Positions 32,766 through 42,298 of a stretch of 64,000 nt of DNA are shown here, piece by piece. The notes under the pieces are model-generated. The model was not told the DNA's origin. It made no database searches and worked only from the letters and a program-made list of their open reading frames with translations. The position numbers and the translations under genes were made by a program. The stretch is from an uncultured Bacteroidales bacterium (GTDB lineage: Bacteria > Bacteroidota > Bacteroidia > Bacteroidales > UBA932). Position 1 is the stretch's first letter; every line of letters starts with the position of its first letter. The stretch lies in assembly GCA_944326235.1 (NCBI GenBank), contig CALVDH010000004.1:58309-122308 (forward strand), in the 5' to 3' direction.

Positions 32766-33356
32766 CTATTCCGTCACAACGGCCTTAAAAGTCATGAAGA
32801 TGATTTTAAGGTCTTTGATGAAAGAATGGTCGGCAATGTACTCGAGGTTGATGCGGAGCTTGTCCTGCATCACTACGTCGCGGTAGTACTGCTCGGGGTC
32901 GGCGGCCTGCTCCAGAAGCTCGTTCTCGTTGCGGTAGCGGATGGAAGCCATGTCAGTGATGCCGGGACGGACATCCAGGACATGCAGCTGTTCCGGGGTG
33001 TAGAGGTCGACGTACTTCCGAACCTCTGGTCTGGGACCGACCAGGCTCATGTCCCCGATGAAAACGTTGATGAGCTGCGGCAGCTCGTCCAGCTTGTACT
33101 TACGGATATAATAGCCGGAACGGGTCACCCTCGGGTCATGTCCGCCGACGGTGATAAGCCCCTTCTTGTCCGAGCCCACCCGCATCGAGCGGAACTTGAA
33201 CAGGCGGAAATCCTTGTTGCCACGGCCCACCCTTACCTGACGGTAGAACACCGGTCCGGGCGAATCGAGCTTAATCCACACCGCCAGTATTAAAAAAAGC
33301 GGGCTGAGGACGAGCAGTCCCAGTCCGCTTGCTGTGATGTCAAACAGGCGCTTCAC
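32766..33356 (-). CDS. Undecaprenyl-phosphate phosphoglycosyl transferase (initiating)
   Basis: A 196-residue monotopic phosphoglycosyl transferase of the PglC/WcaJ catalytic-core size. One N-terminal membrane segment (LFDITASGLGLLVLSPLFLILAVWI split around S/P) is followed by GPVFYRQVRVGRGNKDFRLFKFRSM, the conserved cytoplasmic block, and the DELPQLINVFIGDMSLVGPRPE box. It transfers a sugar-phosphate to undecaprenyl phosphate, the first step of repeat-unit assembly. It overlaps the aminotransferase gene by 4 bp and is the promoter-distal end of the polysaccharide operon. Confidence 0.94.
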   Translation of the reverse strand: MKRLFDITASGLGLLVLSPLFLILAVWIKLDSPGPVFYRQVRVGRGNKDFRLFKFRSMRVGSDKKGLITVGGHDPRVTRSGYYIRKYKLDELPQLINVFIGDMSLVGPRPEVRKYVDLYTPEQLHVLDVRPGITDMASIRYRNENELLEQAADPEQYYRDVVMQDKLRINLEYIADHSFIKDLKIIFMTFKAVVTE

Positions 33357-34573
33357 TTCTTTTTCAGGTCTGAAATGATGTCGGTAAAATTGTCCATAAC
33401 GTACTGCACGTCCTCATCGTCCAGATGGGTGTGCAGCGGGAGGGTCACCTCGCACCGGTACTGGTCGTAAGCGTTGGGAAAGTCCTTGATGTCGTAACCG
33501 AGAGCCTTATAGGCCGTCATCATCGGAAGCGGCTTATAATGCACATTGCAGGCAATGCCGCGCTCGGCCATCTTGACTATCACATCGTTGCGGTAGTCTA
33601 CGTCCTTGCCGAGAAGACGTACCAGATACAGGTGACCGGAGGATGAATGATCAGGGCCGAAGTGGTTCAGTACCTCCACACCATAATCCTTCAGTCTGTC
33701 ATCATAAGCCTCTATAATCTGACGGCGGCGGCGCAGCAGTTCCGGATACCGCTTGAGCTGAGCCAGACCGATACCGGCCATGATGTCCGTCATGTTGCAC
33801 TTGTAGTAAGGCGCGACGATGTCGTACTCCCAGGCACCGAGCTGAGTCTTCGCCAGCGCGTCCTTGCTCTGACCGTGCAGCGACAGCAGCTGAATCTGCT
33901 TATAGACCGCCTCGTCGTCCAGGCCTTCATGAGAGCGCCACGTCAGTGCTCCGCCCTCAGCCGTAGTCAGATTCTTCACCGCATGGAACGAGAACGAGGT
34001 AAAGTCCGCTATCGAGCCGCACATCTTCCCGTGCCGCCTGGCCCCGAAAGCATGAGCCGCATCGGCTATCACCGCCGGCCTTCCGTATGCCTTCTGGATA
34101 TCATTAGCCGGCCTGAAGAGTGCTTTTCTAGACTCGACCGCCTCGAACACCCTGTCGTAGTCGCAGACCACTCCGCCAAGATCCACAGGCATCACCGCCT
34201 TGGTCCTCTCAGTTATCGCGTCCGCCACCCTTGCATAGTCCATCTCATAACTGCCAGGAGCACAGTCCACCATCACCGGCCTCGCCCCCACATGGCACAC
34301 CGAACTCGCCGTAGCCGTGTAGGTATAAGCCGGTACGATCACCTCATCCCCAGGCCCGATGCCCAGCACCCGCAGCGCCATCTCCATGCACGCCGTAGCG
34401 GAATTCAGACACACCGCCCGCTGCGTACCGCAGCACATCGCTATCAGATGTTCAAACTCCTTAGTCTTCGGCCCGGTAGTAATCCATCCCGAGCCCAGCA
34501 CCTCCGCTACCATGGAGGCTTCCGCCTCCGACATGTCGGGAGGCGAGAATGGTATGTTTCGCATATCTAACAT
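33353..34573 (-). CDS. DegT/DnrJ/EryC1/StrS sugar aminotransferase
   Basis: A 406-residue PLP enzyme that aminates a nucleotide-linked keto sugar. NSATACMEMALRVLGIGPGDEVIVPAYTYTATA is the start of the fold. SFHAVKNLTTAEGGAL holds the PLP lysine, and DAAHAFGARRHGK lies just before it. With the following phosphoglycosyl transferase it suggests that the first sugar may be an amino sugar, as in the Pgl pathway, though no 4,6-dehydratase is in view. Its ATG directly abuts the stop of the upstream glycosyltransferase; the in-frame ATG at 34564 is an alternative. Confidence 0.94.
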   Translation of the reverse strand: MLDMRNIPFSPPDMSEAEASMVAEVLGSGWITTGPKTKEFEHLIAMCCGTQRAVCLNSATACMEMALRVLGIGPGDEVIVPAYTYTATASSVCHVGARPVMVDCAPGSYEMDYARVADAITERTKAVMPVDLGGVVCDYDRVFEAVESRKALFRPANDIQKAYGRPAVIADAAHAFGARRHGKMCGSIADFTSFSFHAVKNLTTAEGGALTWRSHEGLDDEAVYKQIQLLSLHGQSKDALAKTQLGAWEYDIVAPYYKCNMTDIMAGIGLAQLKRYPELLRRRRQIIEAYDDRLKDYGVEVLNHFGPDHSSSGHLYLVRLLGKDVDYRNDVIVKMAERGIACNVHYKPLPMMTAYKALGYDIKDFPNAYDQYRCEVTLPLHTHLDDEDVQYVMDNFTDIISDLKKK

Positions 34574-35326
34574 TTATTTAATACGTAAAATCTTTATAAC
34601 ACCCCAATGAAGAATATAAAATATAGATCTCATAATATTGAGATGTTCTATTTTACGATATAAAACCCAATGATACTTTATTAATTGAAATTTATTTGCA
34701 GATATAGAATCATGACGCACCCGATACTGTACCAATACCTGGTTCAGGCCATATATGAACTTCTCTGACTTAAGCATTTTAAGCCATAAAGCATCATCAT
34801 TCCGTTTTCTTATATTAGGCACCTCAAACTTACCCATCTGAGTCACATCATACATCACTGTTGAATTACCTATCGGACAATCAAGTAAAACTCTATTATA
34901 ATCTGCTTTTTCCCTACAGTGTATTATTTTGCCAAGACATCTTCCAGTCTCATCTATCTGCTCATAATCAGTACATGTGAACTTATAATTGTTCTCTTGC
35001 ATGAACTGAATTTGAGCTGATAATTTATCCGGCAGCCATACATCATCACTATCCAGAAATGCAATGTATTGCCCCGTGGCCATTGACATTGCGACATTTC
35101 TTGCTACTGCAGCACCGGAATTCACCTCCAACTTTTTATATTTTATCCGTGAATCTTTTGAGGCGTAGCGCAACACCACTTCTTCAGTATTATCAGAAGA
35201 ACAATCATCCACTATGATCATCTCCCAATAAGAATATGTTTGTGATAAAACACTTTCTATCGTCGTTCCTATATAATTCGCACAATTATATGCAGGAGTG
35301 ATAATAGAAACAAGACCTGAATTCAT
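34574..35326 (-). CDS. Family 2 glycosyltransferase
   Basis: A 250-residue GT-A enzyme. SIITPAYNCANYIGTTIESVLSQ begins the nucleotide-sugar fold and IAFLDSDDVWLPDKL carries the metal-binding DxD-type motif. The acceptor-binding C-terminus is short. It is AT-rich, like the rest of the variable part of the polysaccharide locus, and immediately precedes the aminotransferase gene. Confidence 0.92.
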   Translation of the reverse strand: MNSGLVSIITPAYNCANYIGTTIESVLSQTYSYWEMIIVDDCSSDNTEEVVLRYASKDSRIKYKKLEVNSGAAVARNVAMSMATGQYIAFLDSDDVWLPDKLSAQIQFMQENNYKFTCTDYEQIDETGRCLGKIIHCREKADYNRVLLDCPIGNSTVMYDVTQMGKFEVPNIRKRNDDALWLKMLKSEKFIYGLNQVLVQYRVRHDSISANKFQLIKYHWVLYRKIEHLNIMRSIFYILHWGVIKILRIK

Positions 35327-35351
35327 ATCTAGTCAGAAATACTTGTTTACA

Positions 35352-36224
35352 CTATTTTATATTTTTGATATTAAAATTATAAAAATTGATAACAGCTTGT
35401 ATTTGACAATCATTTCGATTTTTATTCATATCATAAAGGCAAGAATTTCTGTGAAAATATTGAAAAAGATTATCTAACGGAATGTATATACTATTTCTAT
35501 TTTGCAGAACAACATTTTCGGTTTTTTGAAGTATAGCCATAAAATAGAACCAAACATCATCAGCTGTTGGTGATAATTTCATAAAAATACTTTCCTTACA
35601 CAAATCTTCGTACAACAAATCTTTTTTATACAAGCACCCCCCTCCGCTGGTCGGGAATACATCTAGTCCATTTACCCCAGAAATTTCATTCTCCCAATCA
35701 TTATAAGAATTCAAATTCCCATATTCATCAAATGTTAAACGGTGTGCTCTATGAGAATATATTCGCTTAGGATCCTTTACATATTCAGAGACTAGTAGCT
35801 CGATCATATTTCTTTTATAGAACAAATCATCATCACAAGTAATAATCAAATCATTAGGAAAATACGTTATTGAGGGAATTAATTTCTTATATGATTTTAT
35901 ATCCTTGCAGTACTTAATCGTTATACCATATTTTATTAAATTAAAGACTCTACGTGGTATCTTTTCGTCATTCCAATTTTCATAATCCAACCATAAAATA
36001 ATAGCATCCGGTTTATAAGTCTGTCTCAACAATGAAATCAAGGTATAGTATACAGTATCACTAACTCTACGACCATAACTAGTTAAAGACACTATTACCT
36101 TTTCTTTCCGAATTTCGCCTACATTTAAACCATCAGACGGGATCTTTATCATGCCGAGTTTACATGCCAGTTTTATTATTTCTCCACGAATAGTATCCAA
36201 TAATATCTTAAGTTTATTCATCAT
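35352..36224 (-). CDS. Glycosyltransferase (GT-A-like, polysaccharide locus)
   Basis: A 290-residue protein. VIVSLTSYGRRVSDTVYYTL begins a GT-A-like fold and DLIITCDDDLFYKRNMIELL holds the acidic metal motif. It resembles the 'glycosyltransferase family 2-like' proteins with an SLTSYxxR start that are common in surface-polysaccharide clusters. Both donor and linkage are unknown. Base composition is very AT-rich. Confidence 0.82.
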   Translation of the reverse strand: MMNKLKILLDTIRGEIIKLACKLGMIKIPSDGLNVGEIRKEKVIVSLTSYGRRVSDTVYYTLISLLRQTYKPDAIILWLDYENWNDEKIPRRVFNLIKYGITIKYCKDIKSYKKLIPSITYFPNDLIITCDDDLFYKRNMIELLVSEYVKDPKRIYSHRAHRLTFDEYGNLNSYNDWENEISGVNGLDVFPTSGGGCLYKKDLLYEDLCKESIFMKLSPTADDVWFYFMAILQKTENVVLQNRNSIYIPLDNLFQYFHRNSCLYDMNKNRNDCQIQAVINFYNFNIKNIK

Positions 36225-36639
36225 TTAATTTATTAAACATAGCCAATTGATATATAATCCTTTCAACGAAGCACCTCTTTGAATATATATTTTATTTTCC
36301 TCTATTCTATCCAGTCCATTTATGCAAAATATATTTGAACTTATTGCCTGGTATAACCTCAGAGAATGGCCTAGAATCCAAGCTTACACTATAAAACTTT
36401 ACTTCTAATATTTCCCTCGAATTTCTCCTCCTACAGCCGCGTCATAAATATTTCAGTCCTACTATAAAACAACTAAAAACATTTTCTTGGAAATTCAAAT
36501 TAATACGTTACGAAACACACAATCCAACAGATAATAATCATTACTCACAAAGTAATATATACCATCCAGTTATCAAAATAAATAATACGATATCTTCGTC
36601 CACTTTGCTTTATTCGTCTTATTCTTTAGTGAATAAATT
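36225..36639. other. 415-bp AT-rich gap in the polysaccharide locus
   Basis: No open frame of note is present on either strand and no tRNA or strong hairpin is seen. Its extreme AT content, like that of its neighbours, suggests a junction left by gene replacement. Confidence 0.5.
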
Positions 36640-37620
36640 TTAAACATAAGATTTCACTTTATAGATAAGCGACATACATCGTATTGTAAATTGAACATTA
36701 ATATAGGCTAATATTGAAAAAACTTTTGACTTTAATTTACCGACCGCACATCTTAAATAATACCTCTCGTATTTTCCATATATATTCTGCAAATAATCTA
36801 TATATTGCTTTTCTGCTTCACTAGATTCTCCCATCCGCAATACACATTGATTCGCAGCATAAATTATACTCGCATAGGCATAAATGGCGCTTTCTGGGAA
36901 ATTCTCTTTTATAAAAATTGCCATTTCTTCCTTTCCTATAACAGCATCTAAGTGTTTCGGACTAAACGAAGACTGCATAATACTAGAAGGCCTAATCCTG
37001 TACATATATTTTGCCTCCTCACCCACTGCTATAGAATTTGCTTCTGCTACCAATTTATATGTTGTAAAAACATCTTCATGATAGCGTCCCTCTGGATAAC
37101 GGATGTTTTGAAACATTGCCATTTTGTACATCTTACCCCAAGCGACAGTTCCAATTCCTTCATTACTTAAAAAGTCATGTATACAATTAGGCGCACCTGC
37201 TACCACATGGCCTTTAATTTCAGCAGCACGTCTTTTGAGTAGTAGCCCGTCTTCTGACACATACTGTGGCTGACATACAGAGATATCTGAATGATGTTCT
37301 GTAAGCAGGCGCAGTAGATATTCTACCATGTCAAGCTTAATAAAGTCGTCACTATCAACAAATGTAATATATTTACCGACAGCCTTGTCAATACCTCTGT
37401 TCCTTGCATCAGACAAGCCTCCGTTACTTTTATGAATTACTTGAATACGACTATCTTTTAACGCATACTCATCGCAAATTTTATTTGAGGCATCTGTAGA
37501 CCCATCATCTACTAATATTATCTGGAGATTTTTATAAGTCTGACACACTATGCTCTCCAGGCACTGACGCAAATATTTTTCCACATTATACACGGGAATA
37601 ACAATTGAAACTAAATCCAT
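36640..37620 (-). CDS. Family 2 glycosyltransferase
   Basis: A 326-residue GT-A enzyme starting SIVIPVYNVEKYLRQCLESI. It has LQIILVDDGSTDASNKICDEYA and YITFVDSDDFIKLDMVEYLL (DxD). The C-terminal 100 residues are helical with a basic end, typical of EpsJ-like capsule transferases. It follows the EpsG-like polymerase gene by 5 nt on the same strand. Confidence 0.93.
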   Translation of the reverse strand: MDLVSIVIPVYNVEKYLRQCLESIVCQTYKNLQIILVDDGSTDASNKICDEYALKDSRIQVIHKSNGGLSDARNRGIDKAVGKYITFVDSDDFIKLDMVEYLLRLLTEHHSDISVCQPQYVSEDGLLLKRRAAEIKGHVVAGAPNCIHDFLSNEGIGTVAWGKMYKMAMFQNIRYPEGRYHEDVFTTYKLVAEANSIAVGEEAKYMYRIRPSSIMQSSFSPKHLDAVIGKEEMAIFIKENFPESAIYAYASIIYAANQCVLRMGESSEAEKQYIDYLQNIYGKYERYYLRCAVGKLKSKVFSILAYINVQFTIRCMSLIYKVKSYV

Positions 37621-37625
37621 TGCAT

Positions 37626-38702
37626 TTACAAGACACTGAAAAGAGGTGAAACGTAAGTATACTGTTCAGTAGAAGTTGACATTAAAAAATAAATAAGGAA
37701 ACAGGTGATCAATCCTAAAAATAAAACATCTTTTACATTCCTATTCTTTATTGAATCACTCAAATTACAAAAAAGTAATATGAGAAAAGGGGCAAAATAA
37801 AGCCCCAATCTCTCTACATAGTTGAACTTCAATCCAATTAGATTCATAAGCACATACATAAGAGTCATGTTGCCCAAAAATTGACGCATAGGCGACATGG
37901 ACGATTTATATATGAAAAATAATGATACTGCACCCTCTATCAACCATAAAACTACCACTGTATTTACTTCTTGGATAACTTTATGATTGCTCATATAATT
38001 ACCATAATGCTCCATAAAAGGCGCAATACTAACAATGAGGTCGCTGAAAGTAATATACACTAAAATCATTAGCAATGGTACTGCCCGCATCACAATCTTA
38101 TTATTCCTGAATAGATAAGCAATATATACTACAATAAATATTATTGCAGACACATGCAAGGTTGTTGACAATAGTGTTAACAAAATAGCTTTTGCATATT
38201 GTTTCTCTGTAAAATTAATCCAAGCATTTGCCAATATTGCCACGGCCAACATTTGACGATATATGTTAAATGCTGACAAATAAATTCCTATAGAAAAAAA
38301 AACTACAGACGCTATATAATAGTCCGCTGTGGAATGCTGGATAAATCGCTTCATTAAAAAGCAGAAAATAACAGCTGATATCAGCAAGAAAAATTGATAC
38401 TCACGCCATATTATTGACAAAATTTTTGTATACATTACAAAGCCTATCTCTATACCATCATAGAAAAAACCTACATTCGCAATATTTAATGACGTGGAAG
38501 CAATATCATTGAAAATTTGACGGTAATTGTCTGTATCTGCCCCAACAGTTACTCCTCTCAAGCCCATTATTAGAGCCAAGAGTAGAAACAGAATATTTAA
38601 ATAATATTGCTTTATCTGCTTTGAAGCTGATGGACTATATGCTCTTGAAATGACATATACAGCAATAGATAAAACCACAAATATTACAACCAGCACATAC
38701 AT
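37626..38702 (-). CDS. EpsG-family polysaccharide polymerase (Wzy)
   Basis: A 358-residue membrane protein with about ten hydrophobic segments. The early loop RGVTVGADTDNYRQIF matches the G(x)DxxxY motif of EpsG proteins, which polymerise repeat units at the periplasmic face. It is the only Wzy candidate in the locus, and a Wzx flippase is at 46301, so this is a Wzx/Wzy-type pathway. Confidence 0.9.
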   Translation of the reverse strand: MYVLVVIFVVLSIAVYVISRAYSPSASKQIKQYYLNILFLLLALIMGLRGVTVGADTDNYRQIFNDIASTSLNIANVGFFYDGIEIGFVMYTKILSIIWREYQFFLLISAVIFCFLMKRFIQHSTADYYIASVVFFSIGIYLSAFNIYRQMLAVAILANAWINFTEKQYAKAILLTLLSTTLHVSAIIFIVVYIAYLFRNNKIVMRAVPLLMILVYITFSDLIVSIAPFMEHYGNYMSNHKVIQEVNTVVVLWLIEGAVSLFFIYKSSMSPMRQFLGNMTLMYVLMNLIGLKFNYVERLGLYFAPFLILLFCNLSDSIKNRNVKDVLFLGLITCFLIYFLMSTSTEQYTYVSPLFSVL

Positions 38703-38745
38703 ACGTCAGCCGTTCCGTAAACATTTTTTGACATTATTCAAAACT

Positions 38746-39774
38746 CTATCTGCTAAATTGTCTATATATTCTCTTAAAATTGACTATTACATTAAAAAAT
38801 GTTCTATGGCCAAGAAATGCAAGAATATAGATCGGAAAATAGCGATAGTTCAAGTACTTGACAGGAGTGTCTCTGATATCCTGCTGAAGACAGAATACAT
38901 ATTCCTTTCGTTCTGCCGTTGTTGAATAATTTGAAATGACCTCAGAAAGTTGATGGACAAAGTTTGAGTAGTACCGAACATACGATTTCCTTTGATACCT
39001 AATGTTCTCAACCTTTTTAAGTTTTATTTTAGTTTTGTTAAGCAAATCCAGCTTTCCTTTTAGGATTTTATCCTCCTTTACCTTAAATTTATTATATGGC
39101 GGCAATTTATGTATTAAAGAACTTCCGGAAGCAATATTGTAATTATATGGCTCTATCGGCAACAGTACAATACTATTTACGTACTGCAGGTATTGTAAAG
39201 TAAAAATATAATCTTCCTGGTGTGAAATCTCTGAATCAAATATGATTTTATTTTCATGTAAAATATCTCTTCTGAACAATTTATTCCAAGTCCATCCTAA
39301 CAACGACCTATTCTCCAAACTATATACCGCGCCCAATATTTCACCCCAATCTTTGAAAACACCGAAACCAAGACTTTTCTTCTCGATTATTGTGCCATTC
39401 TTCTCTGTCTGAAAGCCAAAGAAGAATAGCGAACATTCAGAATACAGCCGAACATATTCTGCCAACTGAGCCAACATGTCACTATTCAAACGGTCATCCG
39501 AATCAACAAAAGACACATATCTACCGACAGCCATTCTCAGAGCAGCATTTCTGGCATTGCTAACACCTGAATTCTCTTGATGAACGACTCTGATACGCGA
39601 GTCTCTTTTTGCATAGTCGTCACAAATCTCACCGGACCCATCTTTACTACCATCATCTGTGATGAGAATTTCAAAATCCTTACAAGATTGATTCAATATG
39701 CTTTCCAAGCAGACTGACAATGTACATTCCGAATTATAAACCGGAATGATAATTGAAAACAGAGGTTTTTGCAT
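38746..39774 (-). CDS. Family 2 glycosyltransferase
   Basis: A 342-residue GT-A enzyme starting SIIIPVYNSECTLSVCLESI, with ILITDDGSKDGSGEICDDYA and YVSFVDSDDRLNSDMLAQLA. The C-terminal domain is long and basic (KLDLLNKTKIKLKKVE), probably acceptor-binding. It is separated from the polymerase gene by 43 nt and is strongly AT-rich. Confidence 0.92.
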   Translation of the reverse strand: MQKPLFSIIIPVYNSECTLSVCLESILNQSCKDFEILITDDGSKDGSGEICDDYAKRDSRIRVVHQENSGVSNARNAALRMAVGRYVSFVDSDDRLNSDMLAQLAEYVRLYSECSLFFFGFQTEKNGTIIEKKSLGFGVFKDWGEILGAVYSLENRSLLGWTWNKLFRRDILHENKIIFDSEISHQEDYIFTLQYLQYVNSIVLLPIEPYNYNIASGSSLIHKLPPYNKFKVKEDKILKGKLDLLNKTKIKLKKVENIRYQRKSYVRYYSNFVHQLSEVISNYSTTAERKEYVFCLQQDIRDTPVKYLNYRYFPIYILAFLGHRTFFNVIVNFKRIYRQFSR

Positions 39775-40144
39775 TCTATAGACAAAATCGTATTCTCTAA
39801 TTTAGAATAATCACGTTTAAATTCTTGGCACACAAATCTTTCCTGGCAGTTCAAATTACCGACACCGATATTTTATGAACATATTTAAATATACCAACAA
39901 TATTATAAATGAATTATTACCATAAGATATATAAACTTGTGCATCAGATCATTAAATTATATGGACTCATATTCAAGGCATTATTACACCCAAATTATCC
40001 AAACCATATTGCCGTTTTGCTATAACCATCGCTTATGACAAACAATTGTTATAGCTTTCAAAAAATCGAAACAATCCTCCACAAAACTTTCAAGAGTACT
40101 ATCCTCTGCTAACAAAACCCAGATATCATTGAGTGCTTGAGAAA
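39775..40144. other. 370-bp AT-rich gap with a possible gene remnant
   Basis: No intact gene is present. On the minus strand, directly after the acyltransferase stop, a different frame reads about 42 coding-like residues without a stop (through about 40017; includes AEDSTLESFVEDCFDFLK) and then ends. It has no start of its own, so it may be the tail of a deleted gene. The rest shows nothing. Confidence 0.4.
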
Positions 40145-41173
40145 TTAAAGCCCAAGATTGTTTTTAAGCAACCATTTTGTTTCCATAAACTCACGCATGC
40201 ACTTACATAGATACCTGAAAACAAACGATAATCCAGTTACTATTATAACAACAATTATAAACACAAATACGCCTTTTTCTATTCCTGCAATTGACAGTGC
40301 CTTATTTGTTATTGAGATCAACACTCCATGCAATAAAAACATTTCCCATGTAATCTTACCTAACTTGTCCCATATTTTTGATTGAAACATCTTACTAACA
40401 ACACATTCATTACGCAAAGCAGAAAATATTAATACTGGAAATGTTAGCAAAATATAGAAATCGCTTACATTCTCATTCACCATAATCCCTATTGTCAAAA
40501 TGAAAGACAATACAAACAATAAATCTAGCGCTTTGGAATTATACTTTTTGCAAAAATTGTTTTCTACAATACTTCTTAGCAGAATCCCCACACCTATTTC
40601 TGATGCTCCGCGTATAATTGGGATATATATACAACCTAATGTTTGCCAATTTTCAAGTTTATTCTCCGATATGTTCGACAATAGAACAAATGACATCAGG
40701 CAAAAAAGAGGAATTATAAATTGTATTCCCGATTTAAATTTTGCTATTATATAATATAAAAAATAACCACCTACTATTAGTACGCAATAGTACCACAACG
40801 GATAATTAAATCCGCCTGAAAAAATCCCAACATTCTGTAAAATGAATGCTTCTGATATAAATTTGTAAAATGCTTCAACTTTAAAAGATTTATTTATTAC
40901 TGATACTAATATTCCATAATACAGAAAACTTATTATTGCCGCCAATATATATTCGAAATACGTTTTCTTTACTCTGTTTATAGTAAATTGAAATGCGCTG
41001 AGTTTTGGATTACGCAGGTAACTGTCCATTAAGAAATAACCACTGACAATAAAGAAGAACTCAACAACTAAATATCCTTTTGTGAAGAAACCATATTGAC
41101 CATGCCATGATAACAGAATTACCATGAAAAAAAACCTTAGAAACTCTAATGTTCTTACTCTCTCCGATGTCAT
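40145..41173 (-). CDS. Acyltransferase 3 family membrane protein (O-acetyltransferase)
   Basis: A 342-residue protein with about ten membrane spans. LEFLRFFFMVILLSWHGQYG contains the R...H arrangement of acyltransferase-3 proteins, followed by VEFFFIVSGYFL. The family O-acetylates surface sugars with acyl groups carried across the inner membrane. A second acyltransferase-like gene is at 42299. AT-rich. Confidence 0.9.
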   Translation of the reverse strand: MTSERVRTLEFLRFFFMVILLSWHGQYGFFTKGYLVVEFFFIVSGYFLMDSYLRNPKLSAFQFTINRVKKTYFEYILAAIISFLYYGILVSVINKSFKVEAFYKFISEAFILQNVGIFSGGFNYPLWYYCVLIVGGYFLYYIIAKFKSGIQFIIPLFCLMSFVLLSNISENKLENWQTLGCIYIPIIRGASEIGVGILLRSIVENNFCKKYNSKALDLLFVLSFILTIGIMVNENVSDFYILLTFPVLIFSALRNECVVSKMFQSKIWDKLGKITWEMFLLHGVLISITNKALSIAGIEKGVFVFIIVVIIVTGLSFVFRYLCKCMREFMETKWLLKNNLGL

Positions 41174-41202
41174 TAATTAATTTCTAAATTTAAATAACTT
41201 AT

Positions 41203-42252
41203 TCACCCTATACCCAATCCTTTTCTCAATATTTTTTTAGATCTGTCTGCCTGCTCCTCTCTGATATCATTTACTTCACCCCAGTCTGTTCCTTCTATAG
41301 AATCCATTTCCAGATTAAATGTTGACAACAACGACTCTATTCGTGCATTTCCACGTATTGCATTAGATAAGACTTTGAAAGGCTTATTAAAAATAATTGA
41401 AAAAACTGTCCCATGAAATGAATCTGTAACTACACACTCTGCATCTCTAAACATTGCCAACCACTCTTCTACAGAAAAACCGCATCTTGTGTCAGCTGTA
41501 AATTTTTTCACTTTTAACCTTTTATTTTTAGCAACTTCATTTACGAGATTATTCTTCTCAGAAGACTTATCCAGTAAATATGCTGCTAGATACTTTGTCT
41601 CACTCAATGGAACTACTTCACACAATTTAAGATAATCCTCCATTGTTAGCAACAGCGTTGGATCCAAGACATGTTCTGCTTGTACTCCTAGATATGTTTT
41701 ACAAATATCTACCCCTGATTTCTCTCGTACTGATACAAGAACAAATCGCGCTAGTAACTTCCGATACTCTGATATTTGTTTCTGAGTATATTCATGGATA
41801 TTATCCATTCCGAATGATGCAGCATACGCTATACGTTTAATGGGATAATTTTCTAAAAATTTAAGATACATGTCATTTATTGTATCTCTATTATACCTTA
41901 CTCTCCACACTTGGTCACTTCCCACAATAACTACTTCTGCTCCTATTTCTTTTACCAAATCAACATTATAGGATGAAACACTTCGGCTCAGAGCGATGTA
42001 CTCTTTTACAAACCTACTATTTTTTCTATTTCTTTTATTGCGTCTGAGAAAAGATCTTTTCTTACCAACACATCTTAGCAGTATTGTCTTTAACGCAGAT
42101 ATAAATACTCGTAAATATGTAAGTCTCCGCCCAACATAATCTATAGTTACCGGTTCTTGTCCCATATCTCTCAGGACCTTCTGCAGTGCATAATTCTGAA
42201 GAATGCCGCCATAGTTGTTATGAAGCGGCTGAGTCACTATACAAATTTTCAC
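41203..42252 (-). CDS. Polysaccharide pyruvyl transferase family protein
   Basis: A 349-residue protein of the CsaB/WcaK type, which adds pyruvyl ketal groups to sugars from PEP. The start ICIVTQPLHNNYGGILQNYAL is diagnostic. VVIVGSDQVWR is in the first half, and CVVTDSFHGTVFSIIFNKPF is the conserved C-terminal box. It implies a negatively charged repeat unit. It lies between two acyltransferase genes. Confidence 0.92.
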   Translation of the reverse strand: MKICIVTQPLHNNYGGILQNYALQKVLRDMGQEPVTIDYVGRRLTYLRVFISALKTILLRCVGKKRSFLRRNKRNRKNSRFVKEYIALSRSVSSYNVDLVKEIGAEVVIVGSDQVWRVRYNRDTINDMYLKFLENYPIKRIAYAASFGMDNIHEYTQKQISEYRKLLARFVLVSVREKSGVDICKTYLGVQAEHVLDPTLLLTMEDYLKLCEVVPLSETKYLAAYLLDKSSEKNNLVNEVAKNKRLKVKKFTADTRCGFSVEEWLAMFRDAECVVTDSFHGTVFSIIFNKPFKVLSNAIRGNARIESLLSTFNLEMDSIEGTDWGEVNDIREEQADRSKKILRKGLGIG

Positions 42253-42298
42253 GATTTGTTATGTATATTTTTTTATGAAGGCTATTTCATCCGATATC

